This document shows, one piece after another, positions 33,925 to 46,900 of a stretch of 64,000 bases of DNA. Within the stretch, counting starts at the first letter, position 1; every line of letters starts with the position of its first letter. Source of the stretch: Cristatella mucedo (taxonomy: Eukaryota; Bryozoa; Phylactolaemata; Cristatellidae); the NCBI GenBank assembly GCA_009760855.2, contig WPIO01000012.1:7249501-7313500 (forward strand). Direction: 5' to 3'. Under the pieces are notes generated by a model. It was not told the DNA's origin, made no database searches, and saw only the letters and a list, made by a program, of their open reading frames with translations. The position numbers were made by a program, and so were the translations under genes.

Positions 33925-36900
33925 GTACATGCGCCGGGGGCTCAGCGTCGTCTCGCGCCTCGGCATGCTTGGTGTGCGGCCTCTACATTTCTGTCCACTC
34001 TTGCTCGCTCGCTCGCCCCTCCACTCCTTGCTTCTCGCGCTGCTGTTCTGTTAGCGTGCGGAGCGCACTGTCGGCGGACGGGTGGAAGACCGCGCCCGAT
34101 GCGAACAGGAAGGATTAGGGCTGCACGACAAATGTCGTGCAAATCCAGCTGCCGTCTCGTCGTTTGGTTTTAGCATTCGGTGTAGTGCAGTCTCCTTGCA
34201 TCCTACTGGGTGCACCGAGTTGGTAGGTAGAGTACAGTTCAGGGCCGCGTGGCCAGTGAGCAGACGCCGTATTAGTTTGTAGTTATGCTATCTTAAGTCT
34301 TCACTCACAACTGGCCGAATATTCTGGCTGTGATATTTGCAGCTTACATTTACATTTCTGTGCTATTCACACCATAAATGTGTTGTGTGTGTGTGCATAT
34401 GCGAGCGTGTGCGCCTATACGCAAGCAGGCATGCCAGCAGAGTGAAGCATCTGCATTAGGGTTGCGATAGATTGAGTAGTGCAGTCTTCAGTGAGTATTT
34501 TAGGTGAATGCCATATCGGATGCACAGCTCAGCTGAGAACGTGGCTGCTCAGATGTTATGAAAACTTGGCGAGCAGCGTCAACGGCAGCAGCGCCTTTGT
34601 GATTTAGCCACGAACGTTTCTCGTGTTCTGCTGGCTGTGCACTTGTGTGGATGTTCTGCTGGCTGTGCACTGGTGTGGGCCCGTGTGTTTTTATATTTTC
34701 AATCTTTTACTATGTGTATGTGTGTTGTAGTTCGTGCAACAGTATGCTCACTTCCGCTCCAGTGTTGAGATATTCCAACTTCAGCCGTCCCGTCATGTGA
34801 AGGAATTTGCAGAGCTGGTTATGTTTCTTGCACAGGTTTGTAAGATTGTGTCGGTGACGTTCGTGTGGTACTTGCAGCTCTATTCATATAGCATGATTTC
34901 TACCTTTCTTCTCCTTTTCCTACATAATTGCGCACCATACATATGCACACTCTCAGTGCCGGTATGCACACACTTACACTAATAAACCCCCACTAATGGG
35001 CACACAGAATGGTAGTATACTTTGCACCTCTTACGTCCTTAATCTTTCACTCTTGCTCTCGCTTTCTCTGTTTCTTTTCTTCTTTCTCTCTTCCTTCCCA
35101 TCTCTCTCCCTCCCTGTATGTCCCTCTCCTTCTATTTTTTTCCTTTCTCTTTCCCACATTCACTAAGTTCGTATGTCCTTTCACTGATGGCTTGATGAAC
35201 CTTGGTTATCCTGTCTATGGTGCCACTAACATTGTATCCCACTAAATGCAAAGGGAAATGTTGAAATCTGCTATAGCAATGCACCTTTGACTGTTAGGAG
35301 ACACTGTCTATTAGTAATAATAATAATAATGATGCACTTGATAAAGCGCCCTCAGAGAACGTAATCTCTTTCTAGGTGCTTTACATTTGCTGCAAATGGA
35401 AATGCAATTGAATGGTGAGTAAAATCATGCTAGACAAACAAACAAAATGAATAACATGATTAGGGGTGACATGCACAGGGTCAGCATGCAAATACGGTCA
35501 GTATGTTCTCGTGGCACCAAAGACCAAAAATGGTGGGCCTATTTGTTGCTTGGTTCCCCTGAACCAGCAAATGGAAGGAAACTTTTTTGCTGCTGGTTTG
35601 ATTTCGATCTTACGATTGGCCTTCTGGCTGCTTACCAGTGGATTTGGCTTTAGACTCGGTGAAATAATGCCACTAAAGCTGTAGTAACTTCGAGTAAATC
35701 AGTTTGTCAATATCTAGCTTTAATCCTGCCTAGGTTTTCTAATTCGAGTATAATCACAGCCTTGGGGCACCGAATGAGCTTGCTGGGCCCAGCGCCAGCT
35801 ATAGGCCATCCCTACTGATGACATGCAAATCTTGCCTGCTTTGTGTAGGAACCTTCAGCAAAAAATTACATTAAGGCAAGAAATTTCATCAAAGCTATGA
35901 ACCGATTTATGTTTTATTTGCTTTGCAAATACCCTGAAAAAGTGTAAATGGGACTAAAGTCGATTTGCAACTGTCAACTTTGATATGAGCTGGTTTGGTC
36001 CAGTGGTTAAGGTGTTCGCCCCCCCCCCCCCGACCAAGGTCTGGCTGAGGTCGTGGGCTCGAGCCCGGAGGCATATGTGAAGCGCCTGAATAGAGATTAA
36101 GTTCTCTTGGGGTGCTATACAAATGAAATATATATATATATAAATGAGAAATTCCAACTACTGTATTTCTCACCCAATGAGTGTAGTGAGGAGGCAGATG
36201 CTGTGCTGCAATGCTTTGTTTGGTGGCACACACTTTCGGCTGAGGTCAAGGCTCTCGGTCCTTGCACGAATAGCCAAGGTGAACGAACCTCTATTCTGGG
36301 GCAACAGCTAGAGGATCTGCCCAGCCTTGAACCAAAATGGTGTTCTTAATTGGCTCCTACTCTGCAAAGACTTGTGTGTAGGACATCACTAGTCCATTGC
36401 ATTGGGAATTGACAAATGAAAAGACAGTACAGCTCAAGCTTCGACAACTTTTTGGGCATGGCTGGTAAGCGATGTAGCATGCTTTCAGAACGTGAAGGCA
36501 TGGTTTACGAAATGCACCGTCTCACACTACCCACCTCCTTTGCTGGAGCATGGCTTACGCTGCCAATGGCTTCAGACCAAGTTGCCACTGAGTGCTACAC
36601 GAGAACAGCTCCTTTATAGAACGAGGGTGCTGCATGAAGGGTTTTGCTTAATTTTTTAAATGCCTATAGTTTAATAAACGAAATTTGGACCCTTCACATG
36701 CAATTAAACGCATACCTGGAAGAGTCTCAGCAACTCTAGTCTCGCAGGGTCACACGACTGAGGCTGTGTTACAGGGAATCTCAAGTAAGATCTTTTCAGA
36801 AATTGTTTTAGTTTACTGTATTAGCAGCAGTATTTGTTTTATAGCCTTTTAAGGAATTGTTGCTACTAGTCTCTTCGTAGTAGAATCTGTTAGTGCTATG

Positions 36901-37857
36901 GATTCTGTGTCTTCTATCATGAGATACAATTATAGCAGGATGTCCTTTATAGCTGGTAGGTTAAACTCCTTCTGCAGTAGATACAGGCAACATAGCCTGG
37001 TCAGATCCTGCATTGGTTCCTTTATCTCCTTACCATTTTCGCGACTCCTTCCAATTTTGCTGCTTGGTAAGTTGTATTATCATCGGATCTTAACCATTGT
37101 TGTTGGCTCATCTTACTGGACTCAGTTCAGCTTCCTAAAATGTAGCTTGTACTGTTGTAAGTACATCTAGTAAGGAGTGAAACCCACACCATGATAAGGT
37201 TTGCCAGAGGCAGCTCTCAATATACATGAAAAAGTTGGCTTGCCATCTTCAAGGGACTGCCTTTTAACACAGTTGCAACTTTACACCAGATGTACAGTAA
37301 AAAAAAAATTAGCTGCATTACTTGCCTTCTGGTGTAATGTCTTCTTCATGCAGGCACTCTTTTTGTCTGTCCTGCTATCCATACTTAAGCCGGGGACCTT
37401 GGAGTAGCTATCTAATCTATCAATATTGGGTAAAGGTTGGGAGCATCTTTCGAACACGAAAGCGAATTGTAGGAGCTCATGATTAAAGTCTTGTAAAGCC
37501 TTGGCTCATATTATTGGGGTTATCTGGCTGAGCAGCAGTTACATGCTGAGAATTTTCCATAGCCAGGATTTTGGCATGAGCGAGCTCAACCTTGGCAGAG
37601 GCAGCCATTCTGAAGCTGCATCTAGACTGGCAAGCGTTTCTAGTTGAGTCACTAGCAAGCTTATCTCGAGTTTGAACTAGCCATGTCTATGCTGTTTGAA
37701 CTGTTTGGAATTCCAACTACGTGCTATTGGAAAAATATGTAATTTCGAGCTACCATAGGTAGAAACTGCGGCACTCTGAGATAGACGAAAGAAAGGCGAA
37801 ATGTAAGGCGGTTCAGTTCCACTGCATTTCTAATTGAGGACTTATAGTGCACTTAAA

Positions 37858-37916
<59 letters not shown>

Positions 37917-40900
37917 TTCTCATGTATGGAAGCTACCAGACTCTTGCCCTAAGATGCCCTTAGCTTGGCCTAAAATGAATAAATAAATACTAGCTGATTC
38001 AACAGCCTCTTTTGTATAGCAAAAGAAGAGGCTTTGACGGCTATCACCACCGCTTGCAGCAGCAATAAAGGATAGCCCACCGCAGGATTCGAACCCACGA
38101 CCTCGGGACCGAGGTCGTGAAAAGCAACCGCCTTAACCTAGTGCCCCATCACGGCTTACTTATTGTACAGTTGTCCCTAGTCTTGTCCCAGCGGTACGTT
38201 GCTTGCACTTCACCTGCCAGGTCGTGGGTACCAGTCCTGAAGCAGGCATTTCTCTATCGCCCACTGCAAGCGGCTGATAGCTGCCAAGGCTCTCCTGCTG
38301 CTATATAAATGAGTGTTTGATCAGCTAATATTACTTAAATTTTAGTTAAAGTTCAAGGTATGGCTACCTGTTTGACTAGCTCATTGTTACGCCCATGTAT
38401 GTCCTTTTTTAGCAATTCATTTTCACAGGCTGCTCATAATTAGCTACTGTGATAAACTACTGACAGTTTGTAGGGACATGACACGTGAGTTGACAAAAAT
38501 GTAGCTCGAGAAAATGATGACGTGATAACAGCCTTATAATCAGGATCTAGCTTTTAAGCACTTAGCTGAACTGCTGCATCAGTTTCAGCCTGTTTGCGCC
38601 CTCAGGTCCTGTGTGGACAATAAATTAGCTGTCCCATTCCTCTGCTTAAAGACAGTTGGCGACAGAAGCTTTAGCTCTGTAGGTCCTAGACTGTGGAACT
38701 CGCTTCCACAATTCTTACCCAACGACAACTACTCTCCTACTGCTGACTATGGCACATCCTTTTCAGCGGTCCTGAGCTGCTACTTCTATGCTACTCACTA
38801 CCTCAACTGCTCTCTTGACTCTGCTATGCTTCCTACTTTCTCTTTGTTGCGTGAGATAAAGTCTGTTGGCTACCGAATGCGTACCGAAAGCTGCTTAGGC
38901 TGTGAGTGCGCTATACAAAACTCCTGTGTAACACCCACGTGGTCTTTATGGCTTTGTGGAGTTAGGCGGAGATACGTTACATTACATTACAAGCACAGCC
39001 GTGGTTTAGGGGGCTGCTCGAGATGTCTCCGGAGTCATGACGGAAAAGCAGCTCTAATTCCAGTAGTTTTTGTTGTAGGAGCATTGTTTTCTGGGCCGGC
39101 TCGTGTAGTTGGCCAATTAGTGGTAGTATGACCTTCGATGCTGTTTGTACTAGCCTGCTTTGTTTGGTGCTTGCTGTATTAGCACCTGCTGTATGTGTTG
39201 TGTTGACTTTTCCTTGCCCCTGCAGTTTTTTAAATCATTTTTAATGCCCACGACTAATCTTGTATTACAGGTTTCTAATTGCTATCCTAAAGAGGTTGAA
39301 GACCTGCCCGACATATTACACGGTCTGCTAAAGCGGCACTCGACTGTCCTGGATCCGGAAATGCGCATGGTAGAATGTGGCTTCTATTTTCAATGAAAAA
39401 TTGCATGTTGTATTTACAGTTAAGCTTTTCTACCTTGTTCTACAAGAGCATGTGTGCGCATGCAGGCATAGACCTGTCATGCCGACAGCACTTTGCAACG
39501 GAAGTGCTGGAGGTGCTACTAGCGTGCAGCATGGAAATGTTATTCCAAATGCCGGCTGTGCCAGTCGTCTCGAATTTTGATATTGCATATTGTATTATGC
39601 CTTTCATCTCTTTGGTTTTTAGTAATGCAGATGAAGGTTTCTTAACAATCCTTTCACTAACTGGAAGCTACTGTCAAGAGGATGCGATATAGAGCTGACC
39701 ATGTAGGGTGTCATGCAAGCTTGCTGTAGACACTGACTCGGCTATGCTCGAGTCTGAGAGCTGACCAGGATTGAGACTTGCGTGGCGGAGAGATTTTTTG
39801 ACCGACCCATTTATGAGTTCTCTCGATACTTGGTTGTAATTATCCTACCATGCTTTCGAGAGTCCTCTACTGGTTGGCTTGGGTAATGGGATTATAGGTA
39901 TGGGTATTCCAAGTGGCTTTTCGAGTTGTATGGGTACTTCTAAGGTTAGACTACGAACGATTAAAAAGATGATTCAACAAATTTTCAGGCTGGCTGCTTC
40001 GCTTCCGATACTATGCAAAGGTATCTAAAAATATTAAGCAAGCAATCTGTGTAATATAGAAATGGTGGGCTTGCTTTAAATTAAATAACATCTCTTGACT
40101 GCTCAGTTGCAACTGCAGATTAGCAAACTGACAATAAGAATCGAATTAACAAACACTATCCATTGTGTAACAGCGGCAGGTGACCACACATCGTAACCAC
40201 GGTTTGAACTAGTTTATTCGGTCCTGTAATTTTGAAATATTGAATCGCTACTCGGCTTTGCAGGCATTAGTTTGAGGTTCGAGTAACTAGATTGTAGATG
40301 TTGTTCCATGAACTTCTAATAGTTATCCCAGTCTTGCATAGATAAAAATGGCTATCCTGATACTCCATCGAGCACTCTTGCACCACAGGATTAGATATTG
40401 AATGCATGCTCTGTTTCAGTGACAAAATGTCCGAAATCTGTATGTGAGCATAATTACCGATAGTTATGCAGACATGCAACAGAGCATACAGATTCTACAT
40501 CAAATCGAGCAAAAATTTGTATTTTGAACTACCAGATGGCTACTTACTGCTGAAGTGGCCCTTCAAGCAAAGCTGCTCCTTCAAAAGTGATCAAAAGAGT
40601 TGACAGCTGGTTTTGATCTTGTTCGACTGCTTATTGAAACGGTTTTGCACAATGATAGTAATCCTTGATGGCCTTTGTATTTCTCTAGACTTCAGTCCCT
40701 GTTCTTGGAGCAGTCGCAAATAATTTAGCTGTTAGAGTTAGTTAGCCTGTCAAAGATCGTTAATTGAGACAGATTACTCTACCTCATGTATCTGGCATTT
40801 CATGCGGGTTATTTTTCTGCTCTGCTTTTTTTTCTTGTCACATCCTTGTGTATGTTTTGTCTGCAGGCCAGGATTCTGATAGAATTAGGCATATTCGTCG

Positions 40901-43900
40901 GTGTATTCTCAGTAACCCATTCAGAAAACAAGAATTTGCTGTTAAGCTCTTCCATATTCCTCTCTTTTAGGATGTGATGCTGCATTCTTATCCTAGCCGG
41001 TCTTAGTGAAAGTTATCAAAATACTTCATGTCTGGGAGGTAGCCAAGTTCGGTTGGCACTCTGCCTTTTAGATGCCAGTAGGGATGAGGTCATATGTATA
41101 CTCTTCCTAGTTACAGAACGTTCAAGTTTGCATGTATTCAAGTGTTTCCCCATATGACAAAGAAGTGGCCACTTGCTGGAACTTGTTTTTATCTTCTAAT
41201 CTTACTCAAGACTTTTGTATTGCATGGCTCACTGCAGGTGTCCGGAGCTAAAACAAGCACCGATTTAAGCATAGTAATTAGAGGCCTGCTCCGGATTACC
41301 TGTTGGCTCTGTGCTAATAACTGTTGTAGCGATTTTTTATTGTAGTCTGGAGGGACATTAGTAATTTGATAAGCTAGAAGTTTGCTTCTGCCTTTTATAA
41401 CAATTTAGTCGTTTTGGCTTTTCTGTAGCCGTGTCTGCTATATATTTTCCTTTATAGGCTAAAGCAAAATTAGTTTGAACTGGTTGGTGTATCAGTTTGA
41501 TACTGGGTTAATTCTGCCTGTGCAAGGGTCTTCTTGAACAGCTCAAACTTAGCCTATCCACATGTGTGTATGGCAGCTACCTGCTGCAACTGTGCATACT
41601 GTCTTAGCGATTTAGCTGCAGCTGCTATGTGGGATAGGCCAGGCCTATTAGTTCCCACCGCTAGCACGAGCCCGGCAGCTGGCGATTTTTACAGCAGATG
41701 GGCATGGGCTTGGGACTCTACATGGTCAGGGTCTTCAAGCCAGTGGTCATTGCAATTTCAGCCGAAGAGCTCGGAAGCCAGTGCCTAAGTAGTCAGACTT
41801 GAGCTTAGGTCGGGCTCTGATAGCAGTGGTCAGAAGGCTGGTGTGGGGCCTATGTACATCATCTGTACTCTCTGGTTTTCTTGATACAATCACGAGTTTT
41901 TCGTTACCGATTTATATGGACGTGGTACATTTTGTTGTTTGTCTAATGGCCATGTCTCCTTAAAATTATGATGTTAGCAACAATTATTCAAGTAAATGTA
42001 TGTATTGATTTAACCTTACCTAATCGGTCGTGCTTCTTTTTTTTGCTGTTAGCTGCTACATGGTCGATGTCGTTATGCATGCAGTCGAAATATTATGTAC
42101 AGTCGTTATTGCATTCTCGTGGTACGTCTACGCCTGTATTTTAATTACCTTGTAGATGTTGTGTAAAGCTCTTATGCTTCTCCGGAACAAAGCCATTATG
42201 CCAGCGACCCGACTTCTCGAATTATTCTTTGAGCTATTCAATTGCCAAGATAAGCTGCTGCGAAAAACGCTGTACCTATACATTGTCACGGACATCAAGA
42301 ATGTCAATGCCAAGCATAAGGATATGAAGCTGAACACAGTAAGTAATGGGTTTGTTAATCCTTCAAGGCATCAGTACTTTTTGATCACTTTCGTCTGAAG
42401 AAGCTGAATTGTATTCGATAACAAAGCTTTGAGAAGCACTCAGTGCCAGTAACCTTGCTCCACTTGACGTGCCTCTGTGCGAGCTGATGCTCCTCCCAGG
42501 TTCTCGTGCAATGTTTTATGATTGCTCTGTTTTATATCTTTTTTGCAGGTAATGAGTTTTTCAAATTTAATCTGATGGGTTTCAAGTAAAAATGCAAGTG
42601 ATTTCTTTATCCATGTCTTCTTGTTGTTTGCAGGAAATATATTTGCATTTTTCAACTGGTGGATGTGAATTTAAATATGAGAGACCTTTCAAGGAAGTGG
42701 TCCAATAACATTTAAAAGACTAGAGGATAATCCATTTCTTATACTTGAAGGCAGCTAAACTGCATTTTACATTGATTTCAGAATTCAAGTCGGTTTGGGC
42801 AACCAGCAAGGAAGATGTATTTTATGATGGGTACTTGCGATTGACTTTATATGATGAGTCTCTGAAGCAATGTTGCCACTGAACTGTATCAGGATATGGA
42901 AGTAGCGCAGGGATCTTGCTACATGTCGTCTGTGACATGGCATAAAGGGCTAACGCGTGGTGCATGACCGGTGCCAGCTTGGCACTATAGCAGTAAAGCT
43001 GTTCTACTGGTCAGATATATTGCAGCTTATGTGCTGAAGGTGCTTACCCAGGAATCTCTTTCTAGGCTCTTCAGACAGTATCGAAAGGAAGCATATAATC
43101 TGTCAAGTGACGATAACAAGCCTAATTGCAGCATGAGCTTAGAGGAACAGATGGGTTTTATATTGCCTGGAGTTTTTCAAGTAAGGGAATGTCTTCATGG
43201 TGGTCGGTAGGGTGTTCTTTAGCTTCAGACACATAGAAACTGAAGGCAGTATTTTTAAAGGATTTGAGTTTTGTTAGAGGCGCAGCTAATCGACCCGAGT
43301 AAAAGTAGCAGGTGGTGTGAGGCGACGCCCGTGGAGTAAATGTGTCAGTTAAGTAAGTTCAAGAATAAGAATTAGGTGACTACAAATTGGGTGCCTAGAT
43401 CTCAAATTCGATGTTCTGCTGGATGGCGACCGAGTGAAGGTACAAAGAGTTAGCCTAATTTGACATTTGGATCGTTCTTGATTCTTTTTGCATAACCAGG
43501 AAGGCCTCAAAGAAGAGTAATGCAGAAGTCTAGGTGTAATGTAGCAACTCCATGAATCAACTTGGCTATCCCTTATCTAAGTGTGGCTGTATTTTTGCTG
43601 TGTTGTATTGCTGAAGATCAGACAGATCAGATCACTTTCCGATCAGGTGACATATTGGTGGGCATCTAGCTAAATGCCGTTTTGGAATCGGACATCCACC
43701 CCATGCAGAGGCTAGAAAGGATATGCTGGTTAAGCCAATTTTGAGGGCAAGTCTTCCAGTCTCCCAGTGACACTGGGTTTGCCCATAGCTATTATATTAC
43801 TTGTAATCATTCAGTTTAAGAAATATAGCCACCATGTACAGTATGTCCAAATAATGGCTATGCAAGCTGCAAGGAAGCTGGCAGAGTCTGTCATACTGGA

Positions 43901-46900
43901 AAGTCGAGAAGGATTAAAGTACAGATTGAGGTGAGCGGAATCTGCATACAAGTGAAGCCAAGATTCTGCTCAGTGATGACATTGGCAAGAGGGGATAATA
44001 GGTTGTGGAGATTTCCACTACTGGACCTATATCAGATTCCTATAGTAACTTGTACTTCAAAGGCTCACTGTATTACCGGTGGCCAATCATAGGTTCTGAA
44101 ACAATCTCTAGGATCAAAACCTGTGAACAAAGATGTGTCGAACGATGCCGGTGATGACGATAGGTGCAGTGCTTTTGCCACTTCTCATTTCTTCTACATT
44201 TCTTCTCATTTCTTTGAGACTGGCTTAGCCACCCCGATACATTCCTACAGTTCGATGCAAGGGGAGGCCAAGGACCATTGACGCCCCCTTCTGCTATACC
44301 TGAAGCAAGATCCGATGTGCTCATAGTGCCCCATGACAAAAGGGTCTAGCAACTGCATGCGCTCTAAACAATGGAAGTACAGCTGTCTTTCAAACCAGAT
44401 CTGGCCATATTTTAAAGTTTCTCACAATGTAATTCGGTAAGTCGTCACATTTAGCATACCGAATTAACGGTTCCTGTGCTATAGGGGGGGGGGTTCACCT
44501 TCTCAAAGAGTTTTGCTTACTAGCGCATCTATGCCTAACTTCACCTCCAAGCAACCTTCTCTCATAGCTTTCGAGCATCCGGACACCCACGAAGCCAATT
44601 GCACAGTGACTATAATCGGTTGCCTCGTGCACCTGGCATGCATTCAGCATTTCGATGGCTATAACCATATGGGCAGCTGTTCCAACCTCTTGTGCCCTTC
44701 TGCTGACTTTGGCTTGATCACTGAAGAGGGCCCTGTATTCCCTGGCGATATTCCAGCCACCAATCTTTCCCAATGCCAGGCTTCAAATATCCAGGCACCC
44801 GAGCCCCAACAAATGCATGGTGTGAAGGCGTCGGATACAGTATGGTCGGTGATCGCTGGTGCACAAAATAGCTGGCAAAATCAATGCGCCTGCCATTGGC
44901 ATAGCTGTCTCTTTTTAGCTGTTGAGCAAGCATTGTGTATTCACAATGAAGTCAAAAGTTAACATAAATCCCATGTGAAATACAGTAACTTAGCAGTCGG
45001 TGTTATCTTCTTTATGACCCAACCAGTGTGTTCAGTTTATATAGAATGGCCGAGGAAGTGCCAGGGCAAACACTAAGAAAGTGTGAGCTTATTGAAAAAA
45101 GCCTATGCTTAGCACAATCTCGTAAAGGGGTAGCCGTGGCTGCATCGTGAAATTGCAAATTGCAGTGCATGGGATTTACTTTCACCTTGAATCATCTACT
45201 GATTAAAAGGGGCCATGCCGAGGAGCAGTGCAGTCAGATCCACATTTGCAGGATACAGCCTGCCTGCTTGCCGAGTGTTCAGAAACTATTGATCCGTGCC
45301 AATAGGTGTTTTCTATGCTTAACTCCTAAGTTTAGTGGAAAGCTGACTCACAGCTTGCATCTGCTCTCAAGTAAATAACATAATGCTTTCTATCATTGTG
45401 TTTATGTAATCGCTTTCCCAAGCACGATGTGGGTGACGATGTTTTTGTTTCGTACGACTACAAGCTGAGCTGTATATGTAATCGAACATTTGACGTGAAG
45501 TGTTTGCATCTTGGATTCTACTCAAGAAGGCCTTGTTGATTATAACTTGCACTTGCCGTTCTGAACATGCTCTAGGTTCTTCAGAACTTCATGTACACTA
45601 TGCTGCGTGACAGCAACTCCGTGGCAGCTAAGATGTCCCTGGTATGTATACCCTATGCTTTTCTGTAGTTTTTGGTAAGTGTTACTTTCTTGTTTGCCGG
45701 AATAATGAGCTCAACCATTTAATTTCACAGGATGTAATGATAGAGCTGTACCGAAAAAACGTATGGCATGATGCCAAGACGGTGAATGTCATCACAACAG
45801 CTTGCTTTTCAAAGTCGGCAAAGGTAAGGCGTTTAGTCATTTATGACCTGGCTACTGCTCAAACAACACTCGGCATGCAGCCTGTGCTGGCAATTTTTTG
45901 CATATCTTTGTATTTGCTAATGGCTCTTCATTTTTTATTGGGCCCTCTTCCTGTAGCTTCTTCTAGGATGAGCCCGACGATATGGCTGGGATGAAGCATG
46001 CATGCCTTATGCACCAACTGGATTTTGGAAGTGCAGTTACTGTTATTGTTCCAATTGGTCAGATTTTTTAATCTGATCTCTTTTGACTGCTTCCTTATTT
46101 GCCAGATGACAACTGCAGCTTTGACTTTCTTCCTTGGTTCTGATGTTCCCGATGATGGTGAATCAAGTGACGATGACGTAAGCCTGCATGCTACTTGATT
46201 TTGCCGTGCGTATTTGCATTTTTGCAACTCCAGCATGACTTTTTGGGCTCTTTCTACTGATGTAAGATTTGAAGGATGCATATCAACTATGGTCTGGTGT
46301 TAACACCATCAAGTCTTTAATCGCTTATCGTTTCGACAATAGCATCGTACTTTATTCGTGCAGGAAAAGGGCTAGCCTTTATTTTAAATATGATATACTG
46401 AATCCTCTACACCATTTAATTGCAGCAGTGTGCTGACTTAACAATAGCAATCTGTAATTTTTTCACTGCTTACTGTTGGCACTGCCTAAATCCAGCAAGT
46501 TTAGCTACGTATCAATGCACAAAATTGTAGTACTCACGTGGTTAGCAAATTACTGTGGCCGTTCCTATGTTGTCACAACTTTAAATCAAGTTCGGTAGGC
46601 ATATTTTGAATCACTTTGCAGTGGTCGTAATTCACTTCTGCCTATCGCCCGATGTGTCAGCTGATGTATTCAATGCTAAGTTGAATTGAAGTCAGTACCA
46701 GTCTAGTGCAGATGATCATAACTATCTCAGCCTAACAAGCTTCAGTGTAATTAAATAATGTTAGACCACTTTACATCTCTGATAATTATTATTTGCGCCA
46801 CTGGGATTTAGCCCAGAGGTATTATGCTTACATTGAATGAATCAGATCATAGGTTCAAACCATGCTGCAACTATTTTATGGCAGCTAAAGCTCGTGAACA

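Noticed and set aside
33942-34142. Arg-rich minus frame opposite SDA1 intron 1
   Set aside because: CpG-rich shadow frame; would overlap the start of SDA1 with no splice support.
36050-36075. True tRNA gene from box B-like GGTCGTGGGCTCGAGCCC
   Set aside because: The same head is repeated with a LINE-like tail in many copies; it is a SINE, and no full cloverleaf is seen.
39375-39692. Plus frames after SDA1 exon 3
   Set aside because: Read past the exon 3 donor; exon 4 at 42156 continues the family alignment.
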